Assembly (NCBI GenBank): GCA_018374635.1
Contig: JAHAEW010000050.1
Location: 1-22,660, forward strand
Reading direction: 5' to 3'
Length of the DNA stretch: 22,660 nucleotides
Source of the DNA: Clostridiales bacterium
Lineage (GTDB): Bacteria > Bacillota > Clostridia > Oscillospirales > Oscillospiraceae
Shown: piece after piece, positions 1 to 6,784 of the stretch
Layout of the letters: every line of letters begins with the position of its first letter
Position numbering within the stretch: position 1 is the first letter of the stretch
The notes under the pieces: model-generated
What the model saw: the letters and a program-made list of their open reading frames with translations, nothing else
What the model was told of the DNA's origin: nothing
Database searches by the model: none
Made by a program: the position numbers and the translations under genes

Positions 1-52
1 AAAACTCCGCCTGTGCAGGAGGCGTGCGTGGTAGTAAAATGAGGGTGTATTC

Positions 53-91
53 AGGGCGGAGTTAAGTTAGGGCGGAGTAAGTTAGGGAGGA
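53..91. repeat. Tandem 15-16 bp direct repeat (about 2.5 copies)
   Basis: Copy 1 is AGGGCGGAGTTAAGTT (53-68), copy 2 is AGGGCGGAGTAAGTT (69-83), and a partial third begins AGGGAGGA (84-91). The core GGCGGAGTT at 55-63 is also found inverted at 3-11 (AACTCCGCC). It may be an iteron-like or regulatory protein-binding site, but two copies are too few to argue for an origin. Confidence 0.55.
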
Positions 92-218
92 TCGGCGAGA
101 AGGAGGGGCGAAGTGCGCCCATCCGCACGGATCGGCGGCTCTGCCGCTCGTACCGTGGCGCGCCCCTGCGGGCGCCGCCGGACTGACACGGCCTGGAAGA
201 ACAAAAAAGGACAAGAAC

Positions 219-258
219 GACTGTAATTGCTCAGAAGGAGCGGTTGCGGTCTTTTTTT
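219..258 (+). terminator. Rho-independent terminator or attenuator ahead of the JAB gene
   Basis: A 14-bp RNA stem forms between 219-232 and 238-251, with loop AGAAG and seven T residues at 252-258. Four of the pairs (222/248, 224/246, 227/243, 228/242) are G-U wobbles, so the fold works on the plus-strand transcript and much less well on the other strand. It ends 27 bp before the start codon at 285. It either ends an upstream transcript or attenuates the downstream operon. Confidence 0.65.
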
Positions 259-284
259 GTCCCAAAATGAAAGGAGCAATCCCT

Positions 285-1676
285 ATGAGTGAACAGAACA
301 CAAACGCATGGCCTTTCCCTGAAGTGACGGACGCAAACGATCTGGACATCAATGCCATCTTTGGCGGAGGCGGTACTGACGCTGCCGACACGAATCCCTT
401 TGCAACGCCGGCGCCTGTGACACCACAGACACCCCCGGCGGCTACGGTTCCTCCGGCAGCTACAGTTCCTCCGGCAACACCCGCCACTTCTGCGGCACCT
501 CCCGCACCGGCGGGTATGTCTCCCGCAGGAACAGCCGCGCCCGCTCAGCCGGCTGCGGCAACTGCGGCGCCTCCTGTACAGCCGGCGGCTGCCACAGTGG
601 ACAATCCCATCGCCGCCGCTTTTGAGCAGAAAACGGTGGAAAACGCAAAAACGAGCCTGCTGGAGAAAGCCCCCGTATTCTGCCACAAGGGCGCCAAGGA
701 GCCCATCGAAGACCCCGGCATGACCTTTGAAGAGCTGCGTATCCGGAAATCCGAGGATTTCGCGGATTTGGAGGAGGGCAAATATGTGTCCTGGAGCGTG
801 GATTACTGCGGTATTCGCAAGGAGATCAAGGACCCCAAGGGCACCACAATCATCTCCATCAAGGAAACCATTGAGCGCTCCCGCGAGTTCCTGGAAGCAT
901 TGAAGAAAGCGAAGGATAAAAACCCGGACTGCCTGGTAAAGCCCAAGGTCGTCATGAAAACCAAGGGCGTTGCTGCCGTCTACAAAGGCCGCTTTGGAAG
1001 CATCGAGAAGGCGCGGGAGTCGGATAAGGTGATCTGCCTGATCCCTTCCAGCGACGGGCGGATCTATGAGATGCGGAAAACAGAACAGGGTGAGTTTATC
1101 GCCCCCAAAAACAAGGTGACGGAATTTCAGCAGGTCAGGGCCGGGTTTACCCCGGCCCTGCCGAAGATCCCGATGCGGCTGCTCGGACAGATCGTGGCCT
1201 TTTTCCGTTCCTATATGAAGGACGGCGAGGAGTGCGAGGCCCTGGCGCAGATCTATTGGGACAAAAAGGTGAAGGAATTTTTCGCCTACATCCCCAAACA
1301 GACCGTGTGCAGGGACGAGATCGAGGCCGACCTGAGCGGCTGCCCCTATGATGACGAGACGCGGTATCTCTGCTACGCGGACATTCACAGCCACAACAGC
1401 ATGGAAGCCTTCTTTTCCGGCAAGGACGACCAGGATGAACGGGGCACCGGGCTGTATTTTGTGGTGGGAGAGCTGGACCGCTTCTTCCCTTCCCTCAAGG
1501 CCCGCATTTCCTGCGGCGGCTCTTTCGTCGCTATCGACCCGGCAACGGTGATCGAGGGGCTGGAACAACCGTTCCCCGAGGAGTGGTGCCAGTGTGTAAC
1601 CCGGCGGAAACCCATTCTGGGTTCCAAACCGCTGTCTGCGAAATTTCATCAGATGGCCAAGGAGCTGAGACTATGA
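285..1676 (+). CDS. JAMM/JAB-domain metalloprotease-like protein (PRTRC-A-like)
   Basis: JAB proteins are zinc isopeptidases that remove or process ubiquitin-like modifiers. The 463-residue product carries a textbook JAMM motif, H-x-H-x7-S-x2-D, as H368, H370, S378 and D381 (HSHNSMEAFFSGKD). An acidic stretch in the preceding strand could supply the catalytic Glu. Residues 45-105 are a low-complexity Ala/Pro/Thr linker. Residues 120-270 form a separate alpha/beta region that I do not recognise. The ATG at 285 is preferred to the one at 267 because AAGGAG at 270-275 lies 9 bp upstream. The last bases overlap the ThiF start by ATGA (1673-1676), so the two are probably translationally coupled. 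PRTRC system protein A of proteobacterial plasmids is the closest known context. The JAMM reading is strong; the substrate is unknown. Confidence 0.8.
   Translation: MSEQNTNAWPFPEVTDANDLDINAIFGGGGTDAADTNPFATPAPVTPQTPPAATVPPAATVPPATPATSAAPPAPAGMSPAGTAAPAQPAAATAAPPVQPAAATVDNPIAAAFEQKTVENAKTSLLEKAPVFCHKGAKEPIEDPGMTFEELRIRKSEDFADLEEGKYVSWSVDYCGIRKEIKDPKGTTIISIKETIERSREFLEALKKAKDKNPDCLVKPKVVMKTKGVAAVYKGRFGSIEKARESDKVICLIPSSDGRIYEMRKTEQGEFIAPKNKVTEFQQVRAGFTPALPKIPMRLLGQIVAFFRSYMKDGEECEALAQIYWDKKVKEFFAYIPKQTVCRDEIEADLSGCPYDDETRYLCYADIHSHNSMEAFFSGKDDQDERGTGLYFVVGELDRFFPSLKARISCGGSFVAIDPATVIEGLEQPFPEEWCQCVTRRKPILGSKPLSAKFHQMAKELRL
435..470 (+). repeat. 18-bp in-frame tandem repeat in the Ala/Pro linker
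   Basis: Two near-identical 18-bp units (435-452 and 453-470) with the start of a third each encode PAATVP. They lie in the disordered linker of the JAB protein. Such repeats expand and contract by slippage, so linker length may vary between related elements. Confidence 0.6.
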
Positions 1677-2431
1677 AGTTTCCCCTGAATGTACCTGTGA
1701 AGATCGTCATGCTGGGCGCCGGGGGCACCGGAGCCTTCGCCGCCCCGCATATCTACCGGCTGCTGTACGCGCTGGAACGGCCGTCACGGTTTGTCATCTG
1801 CGACGGAGATATTGTGGAGGCCAAAAACCTGAACCGCCAGAACTTCTCCCCGGCTGACTTGGGCGGAAATAAGGCACGGGTGCTGGCCGAGCGGTATGCC
1901 ACGGTATTCGGGACGGAGACAGAGTATGTGCCCAGCTTTATTGAAAAGCTGGACGATCTGAAAGAGCTGATCTCGCCGAAAGGATGGGAACTTGGAACAT
2001 ACCCTACCAAACTGACTCCTGAGATGGTGATTCTGCTGGGCTGTGTGGACAATAACCGGTCTCGTCAGCTGTGCCATCAGGCGTTTTATCAGAGCGAAAA
2101 TTTGATCTACATTGACAGCGGAAACGGCGAGTTCTCCGGCCAGGTCGTATGCGGCGTGCGGAGGAATGGGCACACCTGGTCCAAGCCCATCGGAGGCGTG
2201 CATCCCGAAATGCTGCGGAGCAAGGACCGTTTCCCCTCGGAGCTCAGCTGCGAGGAGGCGGCCGCTTCCGATCCGCAGAGCATCGCGGCCAATATCACGG
2301 CGGCAACCGCCATCGTCGATATGCTCTACAACATTCTGGCCCACGGAGAAAACACAGTCCGCCAGAGTGAATTTTCTACCAAATCCCTGCGAATGCAGGC
2401 AATTTTAGATAAACGGAGGATTGCGGCATGA
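1673..2431 (+). CDS. ThiF/E1-like adenylyltransferase (PRTRC-ThiF type)
   Basis: E1-like enzymes adenylate the C-terminus of a ubiquitin-like protein and pass it to a thiol or an E2. The 252-residue product begins almost at once with the nucleotide-binding loop GAGGTG. It then shows the acidic residues after strand 2 (CDGD), the Arg-containing NLNRQNF, the Lys of GGNKAR and the Asp of GCVDNNRSR, which together form the adenylation site. C193 in ELSCEEAA is a candidate catalytic cysteine. There is no C-terminal zinc-finger pair and no rhodanese domain, so the protein is compact, as PRTRC ThiF proteins are. The ATG at 1673 has an AAGGAG site and overlaps the JAB stop; its own stop overlaps the clamp start (ATGA, 2428-2431). 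Confidence 0.87.
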   Translation: MKFPLNVPVKIVMLGAGGTGAFAAPHIYRLLYALERPSRFVICDGDIVEAKNLNRQNFSPADLGGNKARVLAERYATVFGTETEYVPSFIEKLDDLKELISPKGWELGTYPTKLTPEMVILLGCVDNNRSRQLCHQAFYQSENLIYIDSGNGEFSGQVVCGVRRNGHTWSKPIGGVHPEMLRSKDRFPSELSCEEAAASDPQSIAANITAATAIVDMLYNILAHGENTVRQSEFSTKSLRMQAILDKRRIAA

Positions 2432-3531
2432 TAAGAAAAGCAAGCGTAGACGCAAAAGCATTTTCCACTGCTCTGGATCAGGTAAGCAAGGTCCTGCGGA
2501 AGTCGAGCATTCCCGTACTGTCGGAGGTGCTTGTTGCGATTTCCGGCGGTCAGTGTGCGCTGACTGCCACAGATATAGAGACGTGGCTGTTTCAAAAGAT
2601 CCCCGCGCGGGGCGATGACCTCTCCTTCGTGTTCCGCAAGACAAAGGACGTGGCGAAAGCCTGCCGCCTGTTTGATGGGGAGCTTGAACTGGAGTTCAGC
2701 GACACCGGCGAAGGCAAGTACCGCTCATTGACGCTGTGTATGCGCTGCGGCGGCCGCGCTGTGGAATTTGAGGCGATGGCCGCGGAGGACTATCCGGTTT
2801 GCGCCCCGATCAAAGCAAAGGCGTCGTTCACCGTCAATGCCGCCGCCCTGCTCAAACGGGTGGAACTCGTGGGGTATGCCGCTGGAAAACCGGCGTCAAC
2901 CGAGCGCGCCACCTGCGGCAACGTACAATTCTCCGGCGGCCATGTTTTTGCGCTGGATGGCACCCGCTTGGCCTGCGACACGGACGAATCGCTGATGGCG
3001 CCAAGGCCCTTTATGGCCTATGCGGAATCGCTGTCCCATCTGCGGATGTTCGGCGATCAGGAGGTAACGGTGGAATTAGGTGAGCGCCAGGGGGTCATCA
3101 CGAACGGAACGGCCTCCATCATCTTCCGCATCAACGGTGTGGACGTATATCCTGTGGACGGCGCGGTTCCCCATAGTTGCCAGGAGGAATTTTATGTTCA
3201 AACCCGGGACTTTCTGCGGGAGCTGAAATATCTCAAGGAGTTCACGGCAAATGAGCGGAAGCCCTACGTGCGCTTTACCGGAGGCTGCCTGTTCATGCCG
3301 ACTTCTACGGGAAAATGCAGTACCAGAGTGGAGATCAACGGCCACAGCGACACCACCTTTGCCTTCCCTCTTCCTAAGATGCTGGACGCCGTGCGGCAAT
3401 TCAAGGACGAACCGCGGGTAAAGCTGAAAATCACCAGTGCGGTATCTCCTATCATGGTCGAGGCGGACGGACGCGGCGACTTTGCGCTGGTCTGCCCGGT
3501 ACGGCTCACCGACCGCTTGATGGCGGCGTAG
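2428..3531 (+). CDS. DNA polymerase III beta subunit-like sliding clamp
   Basis: The 367-residue product has the length and landmarks of DnaN. The N-terminus has the pattern 'ALDQVSKVLRKSSIPVLSEVL' followed by LTATDIE, and the C-terminus ends DFALVCPVRL, which matches the conserved end of the third clamp domain. A ring-shaped clamp tethers polymerases and repair proteins to DNA. The host should have its own dnaN, so this is an accessory, element-borne copy, presumably serving element replication or repair. It starts inside the stop codon of the E1-like gene, implying coupled expression with the JAB and ThiF proteins. That link is the basis of the modification hypothesis. Identification is strong; its role relative to the host clamp is unknown. 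Confidence 0.88.
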   Translation: MIRKASVDAKAFSTALDQVSKVLRKSSIPVLSEVLVAISGGQCALTATDIETWLFQKIPARGDDLSFVFRKTKDVAKACRLFDGELELEFSDTGEGKYRSLTLCMRCGGRAVEFEAMAAEDYPVCAPIKAKASFTVNAAALLKRVELVGYAAGKPASTERATCGNVQFSGGHVFALDGTRLACDTDESLMAPRPFMAYAESLSHLRMFGDQEVTVELGERQGVITNGTASIIFRINGVDVYPVDGAVPHSCQEEFYVQTRDFLRELKYLKEFTANERKPYVRFTGGCLFMPTSTGKCSTRVEINGHSDTTFAFPLPKMLDAVRQFKDEPRVKLKITSAVSPIMVEADGRGDFALVCPVRLTDRLMAA

Positions 3532-3545
3532 CCGGAGGGAACGCT

Positions 3546-4106
3546 ATGATGGATTTTAAGGAGTTTCGCCGGCTCTATACCGGCGATCCCGCTGCCCTGC
3601 ATATCACGATGGAGCTTTTGCTGCAAAACGGCCGGGAGCTTCTGTTGGGGACTACGGAAAGCGAAATTGTGAGCAGCTTACAGTGTGTGCTGCAGAACTT
3701 TTTCACGGGTGAAAAACTGCGCGAGATGGCAGGGATCGCAAAAAGGCTGGCCGCACTGGAAACCAGTGTTTTGCTGGACTACATGAAGCGCGCCGCCCTT
3801 GCCGCGGAGAAAGGCCAGGAGCCGGAAGCTGTTACCTTGACAGCGGCGGAGGCAGACGGGCGTACCCTCGGCATCGACCTTGGCTATGCGGTGCTGGAAA
3901 CGTCGGTAACGCTGCCCGAACCGGACGCGCCGGTTGAAGTGTCCGTCGAGCTGGTATTCCCCGGCGGAGAGCGGCAGGATATTGCGATGGTACGCCCCAC
4001 GAAGCCGCGCCCGGGCTGCGAGGTCCTGGTGTGGACAGAGCCGGAGGATGATGATTACACCGCGCATTTTCATGTAGCGGCGAGAGAGGAGGATCTTGTT
4101 TCGTGA
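3546..4106 (+). CDS. Unknown protein downstream of the clamp
   Basis: A 186-residue product I do not recognise. Residues 1-95 look helical (DFKEFRRLY, NFFTGEKLREM, LLDYMKRAALAAEK). Residues 96-186 look like beta strands with many acidic residues (GIDLGYAVLETSVTL, VEVSVELVF, EVLVWTEPEDDD). The start is ATG at 3546 or 3549, with GGAGG at 3534-3538. It sits 14 bp after the clamp gene and its stop overlaps the GTG start of the AbrB gene, so it belongs to the same operon. Its C-terminal half could be a small beta-sandwich or beta-grasp domain, but it has no Gly-Gly end, so I do not call it a modifier. Confidence 0.7.
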   Translation: MMDFKEFRRLYTGDPAALHITMELLLQNGRELLLGTTESEIVSSLQCVLQNFFTGEKLREMAGIAKRLAALETSVLLDYMKRAALAAEKGQEPEAVTLTAAEADGRTLGIDLGYAVLETSVTLPEPDAPVEVSVELVFPGGERQDIAMVRPTKPRPGCEVLVWTEPEDDDYTAHFHVAAREEDLVS

Positions 4107-4417
4107 GCAGTGCAAATGGAAGTGAAATAAGGCGGACCGGTATTATCCGCAGGATCGACGACCTTGGGCGGATCGTAATTCCACGGGAGATCCGGAATGT
4201 CCTTCGGATTCGAGAGAATGATTCGCTGGAGATGTTCGTCCGCGATAACGCCGTGGTCCTTGTGAAGTATAGTGCCCGAAAGCCCGTCCTGGAAACTCTG
4301 GATGTTTTACAGGAACTCGTACAGAAGGACCTCAATCTGAAATGCGGCTGGGAACTTTTAGCGAGAATCAGAGAAATGTCCGTTATGTTAAATCAGGAGA
4401 TGGAAAGTTCCATCTGA
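4103..4417 (+). CDS. AbrB/SpoVT-type transcriptional regulator
   Basis: The 104-residue product has a swapped-hairpin AbrB DNA-binding domain at residues 10-55. It carries the family signature GIIRRIDDLGRIVIPREIR followed by LRIRENDSLEMF. Residues 60-104 are helical and may mediate multimerisation. AbrB proteins are transition-state DNA-binding regulators. The GTG start overlaps the previous stop by GTGA (4103-4106), so it is translated with the upstream operon and could autoregulate it. It is not a typical antitoxin: no toxin gene follows. Confidence 0.85.
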   Translation: MSSANGSEIRRTGIIRRIDDLGRIVIPREIRNVLRIRENDSLEMFVRDNAVVLVKYSARKPVLETLDVLQELVQKDLNLKCGWELLARIREMSVMLNQEMESSI

Positions 4418-4446
4418 GACACGGAGCATAGGAAGGAGAAAATAGT

Positions 4447-5241
4447 GTGAACCAAAAGTATTTGCAAGGACTCTCCACTAATATGGACGGCTCGGAAGAC
4501 GCAGTCTTTTTTGAGGCAACGCCGGAAAACATTGCTGCTTTTTTGATCCAACACCAGACGGCTCAAATGGCGGCCATTGGAACGACAGATAATCGGTCCT
4601 TTCTGACTGCTCACATGGGATTTATCGACATCTGCCCCGATCAGGTCTTTTTGAGCGGGAAGCTCCTGCCGATTTACGCTAAGGTTCAGATGGGGGAACT
4701 GCCTGCACCTCCGCTGAAAACAGTCCCCAAGGAACTGGCCCTTGCGGAAAAATGTCCGACACCGGACTGGAACTACCTGCGCTGGGACGGATACAGCGAC
4801 AAAAAGTATCAGAGAATCCAAAGCGGCGAAGCCCTCCTGGATTTCGACCCGTCCGGGAAGAAAGCGGCTCTGGAGGTACAGGTGTGTTCCTACTATAGCA
4901 CCGGAGGCTTGGCTGTGCTGTTGGCTGATTGGAGCAGCGGAGTCCCCGAGCCGTGGGGAGATCTGACGGTCAATCTGGGCTATTCCGTCGAAAAGGATTG
5001 CGCCTTTGTTGACGTCAATCGTCTGGGGGAAAACGTTCTGGCCTGGATCGAAAAAAATGCTTTGGGAAAGCCGACGGGGCGGACCGAACGCAGCGGGTTT
5101 GTGACATACCCGGAGTGTCGTTTCAACGCCGAGAGACTTCAAGCGTTGGATGACAATGGCTACTTCGGGTATTGCAAACAGTATGACTCCATGCACAAGC
5201 CTCAGAAAGACCAGGAGGCAGTTGGCGTTGAGGATACCTGA
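4447..5241 (+). CDS. DUF4313-like protein of mobile elements
   Basis: A 264-residue product starting at GTG 4447, with AAGGAGAAAATA upstream. The C-terminal half (about residues 135-245) has a pattern I associate with DUF4313 proteins of Bacillota conjugative elements: LEVQVCSYYSTGGLAVLL, then DLTVNLGY, AFVDVN and GKPTGRTERSGFVTYPECRFN. The N-terminal 130 residues are not recognised; they contain PDWNYLRWDGYSD. No membrane segment or signal peptide is seen. Function is unknown. The DUF match is from memory and would need an HMM search. Confidence 0.7.
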   Translation: MNQKYLQGLSTNMDGSEDAVFFEATPENIAAFLIQHQTAQMAAIGTTDNRSFLTAHMGFIDICPDQVFLSGKLLPIYAKVQMGELPAPPLKTVPKELALAEKCPTPDWNYLRWDGYSDKKYQRIQSGEALLDFDPSGKKAALEVQVCSYYSTGGLAVLLADWSSGVPEPWGDLTVNLGYSVEKDCAFVDVNRLGENVLAWIEKNALGKPTGRTERSGFVTYPECRFNAERLQALDDNGYFGYCKQYDSMHKPQKDQEAVGVEDT

Positions 5242-5331
5242 AGCAGCCGGTTTGCAGGCGGGGCTTTCCGCCCTTATATCTGAGGCAAGACGCTTATCTT
5301 GAGAAACAGAACATAAAAGGAGCGATTCAAT

Positions 5332-6039
5332 ATGAAAACCGTTTACATTCCAAAGGGAAAAACTGTCCATTACGAGTCTTTGGTCACGGACCATCTGGTG
5401 GTCAAGGGGTGCCTGGACGTTACCTATGGCATCAAGGCCAAGACGATCAGCGGCAGCGGCGTGACCCGCGCCGGCAGCGTGGAAGCGGACAGTATCCGTA
5501 TGGACAGCCTGGAGGCCGCCACAATCATCTGCAAGCGGCTGATCGCCAAGCGGGTACAGGCGCCGGAGGTGTTCGCCTCGGAGAGCGCGGTCGTCTCCTG
5601 CTTCCTCTCCGCGGCCTATGTGGAGACGGGCAGACTGACCGCGGCGGTCAGTGAGATCGACGTGGTGAAGGCGGATGAAGTAGTCAACCTGGCGAAAAAG
5701 AAGCGCACCCTGTTCGGGACTCTGCTGGCCTCCGCGCTGCGGTCTTTCTGGACGGCCCTGACCGTTCCCCGCCCGGACGGGGAAATCATGGACGCCGAGT
5801 ATGCCCCTGTAACGGAGGCGGAACCCGCCGCACCGGAGGCCCCCGACGCACAGCCCCAGTCCGCAGCCGAGGCGGAGCAGAAAGCAGAGCCGGTGGACGA
5901 AGAACTCAACCGGTTTGTCAATATGTTCAAATTGGCGCGGGAGGGTGGTTTCACCTTAAAGATTGTTCCCGGCACCCCCGAGGAGAACGCGCCGGTCTTT
6001 GATTTTGAAACAGAAACGATCCAGCGGCCCGCAGCTTAA
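5332..6039 (+). CDS. Beta-rich, bactofilin-like protein with disordered tail
   Basis: A 235-residue product starting at ATG 5332 after AAAAGGAGCG. Residues 1-120 are a run of short beta-strand-like segments of alternating hydrophobic residues (HLVVKGCLDV, AKTISGSGV, EADSIRMDSLEAATIICKRLIAKRVQAPEV cut by turns). This suggests a bactofilin-like or other right-handed beta-solenoid fold. A short hydrophobic stretch, TLLASALRSFWTALTV, lies near residues 128-144, followed by a Pro/Ala/Glu-rich disordered linker (residues 160-195) and a small C-terminal segment. Bactofilins polymerise into filaments, but the assignment here is by pattern only. It is separated from the previous gene by 90 bp. Confidence 0.65.
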   Translation: MKTVYIPKGKTVHYESLVTDHLVVKGCLDVTYGIKAKTISGSGVTRAGSVEADSIRMDSLEAATIICKRLIAKRVQAPEVFASESAVVSCFLSAAYVETGRLTAAVSEIDVVKADEVVNLAKKKRTLFGTLLASALRSFWTALTVPRPDGEIMDAEYAPVTEAEPAAPEAPDAQPQSAAEAEQKAEPVDEELNRFVNMFKLAREGGFTLKIVPGTPEENAPVFDFETETIQRPAA

Positions 6040-6046
6040 AACAGCC

Positions 6047-6244
6047 ATGCGGGAAATCGTGATGATCGAGCGCAGTACAGTGTCCCGAAATGGGCGCACG
6101 GTGCTCCATGAACGCAGGTGTCACGGCCTGCTGTGTGACGATGGCTTTCGCCTGTTGGCCTACTGCGGAAAGCGGATTCCGCAGCCGCCGGAGCAGGTAA
6201 GACAGCCGGAAAACACAAAGGAAAACAGAAAAGCAGCGGCGTAA
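6047..6244 (+). CDS. Small unknown protein
   Basis: A 65-residue ORF from ATG 6047. Starting at ATG 6062, with GGGA upstream, would give 60 residues. It lies 7 bp after the beta-rich gene. The sequence has a compact beta-like core, RNGRTVLHERRCHGLLCDD followed by GFRLLAYCGKRI, then a Lys/Glu/Asn-rich tail. Three cysteines are present, without a zinc-ribbon spacing. A terminator-like hairpin follows 11 bp later, so this is probably the last gene of its transcription unit. I do not recognise it. Confidence 0.5.
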   Translation: MREIVMIERSTVSRNGRTVLHERRCHGLLCDDGFRLLAYCGKRIPQPPEQVRQPENTKENRKAAA

Positions 6245-6255
6245 GCCGGCTGAAA

Positions 6256-6297
6256 GAGCGGCAGGGAACGGAGAAAAACCGCCCCCTGCCCTCTTTT
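6256..6297 (+). terminator. Terminator-like hairpin after the first gene group
   Basis: GAGCGGCAGGG (6256-6266) pairs with CCCTGCCCTC (6284-6293), giving about 10 bp with one bulged C, followed by TTTT (6294-6297). The loop is 17 nt and can form a small inner stem. The U-tract is short, so termination may be partial. It separates the JAB-E1-clamp group from the long array that starts at 6335. Confidence 0.6.
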
Positions 6298-6334
6298 GCA
6301 CAAAAACAGAAGAAATATCAAGGAGGAAACTACT

Positions 6335-6784
6335 ATGTCGATGAAGTCTCAGGAAAACAATATGCGCCGTCTCGCCGCCCTGCTGAGCCAGGATCTCAGT
6401 TATATCTGGGGCGAAAAGGAAGGCGGTCCCAACGGTGCGAAAAAGGCGTTCCTCAATCTGGGGAAGGTGTTCCTCCGAGCGCTGGCCAAGGATCTGGGCC
6501 TGCGGGATGTGCGGGTCATGTCCAATCCCGGCGGCATCGCGGTATCCGGTGAGTGCTGCCTCTATGGAATGTGGGTGGACAGCGGCCTGTTCATCTGCAT
6601 CCAGCAGACATGTGTTGGTGAGGACGTCTTTTTGTACCGCACCATCCGCAACATCAACGATCACAAGGGCGGATACAACCGCTACGTGAAGCTCCGTGAT
6701 CTGAAGAAGCTCTCCTATGGGCAGCTGCTCGACCTTCTCTCCGAGCTGCGGAAGGATGGGAACGGCTATGAGCGGGCGGCTTGA
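6335..6784 (+). CDS. Unknown protein preceding the methyltransferase-like gene
   Basis: A 149-residue product. The ATG at 6335 is chosen because AAGGAGGAAACTACT lies just upstream. It has a helical N-terminus (RRLAALLSQDLSYIWG, AFLNLGKVFLRALAKDLGL), a beta-rich centre (VRVMSNPGGIAVSGECCLYGMWVDSGLFICIQQTC) and a helical C-terminus (LKKLSYGQLLDLLSELRK). It is the first gene of the 11.5-kb array and overlaps the next gene by 17 bp, indicating tight coupling. No known family is recognised. Confidence 0.7.
   Translation: MSMKSQENNMRRLAALLSQDLSYIWGEKEGGPNGAKKAFLNLGKVFLRALAKDLGLRDVRVMSNPGGIAVSGECCLYGMWVDSGLFICIQQTCVGEDVFLYRTIRNINDHKGGYNRYVKLRDLKKLSYGQLLDLLSELRKDGNGYERAA

Larger units (their letters stand above)
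1..284. other. Non-coding left edge upstream of the JAB gene
   Basis: No convincing gene is seen here; the open frames are antisense or low-complexity shadows. The stretch holds a short tandem repeat at 53-91 and an inverted copy of its core at 3-11. Two small GC-rich inverted repeats lie near 133-149 and 159-176, and a terminator-like hairpin at 219-258. I see no clear -35/-10 promoter. It could be the leader of the JAB-E1-clamp operon or the tail of an upstream gene outside the window. Confidence 0.5.

Noticed and set aside
231..1649. 472-residue open frame on the minus strand
   Set aside because: Antisense to the JAB gene, with Arg/Cys-rich low-complexity sequence and no ribosome site; an effect of GC-rich codon use.
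285..1676. RadC-type DNA repair protein
   Set aside because: RadC shares the JAMM motif, but the N-terminal helix-hairpin-helix region is lacking and the neighbouring ThiF points to a ubiquitin-like system.
4103..4417. AbrB-type protein as the antitoxin of a toxin-antitoxin pair
   Set aside because: The neighbouring genes do not resemble MazF, PIN or other toxins, and the upstream gene is a 186-residue unknown in the same operon.
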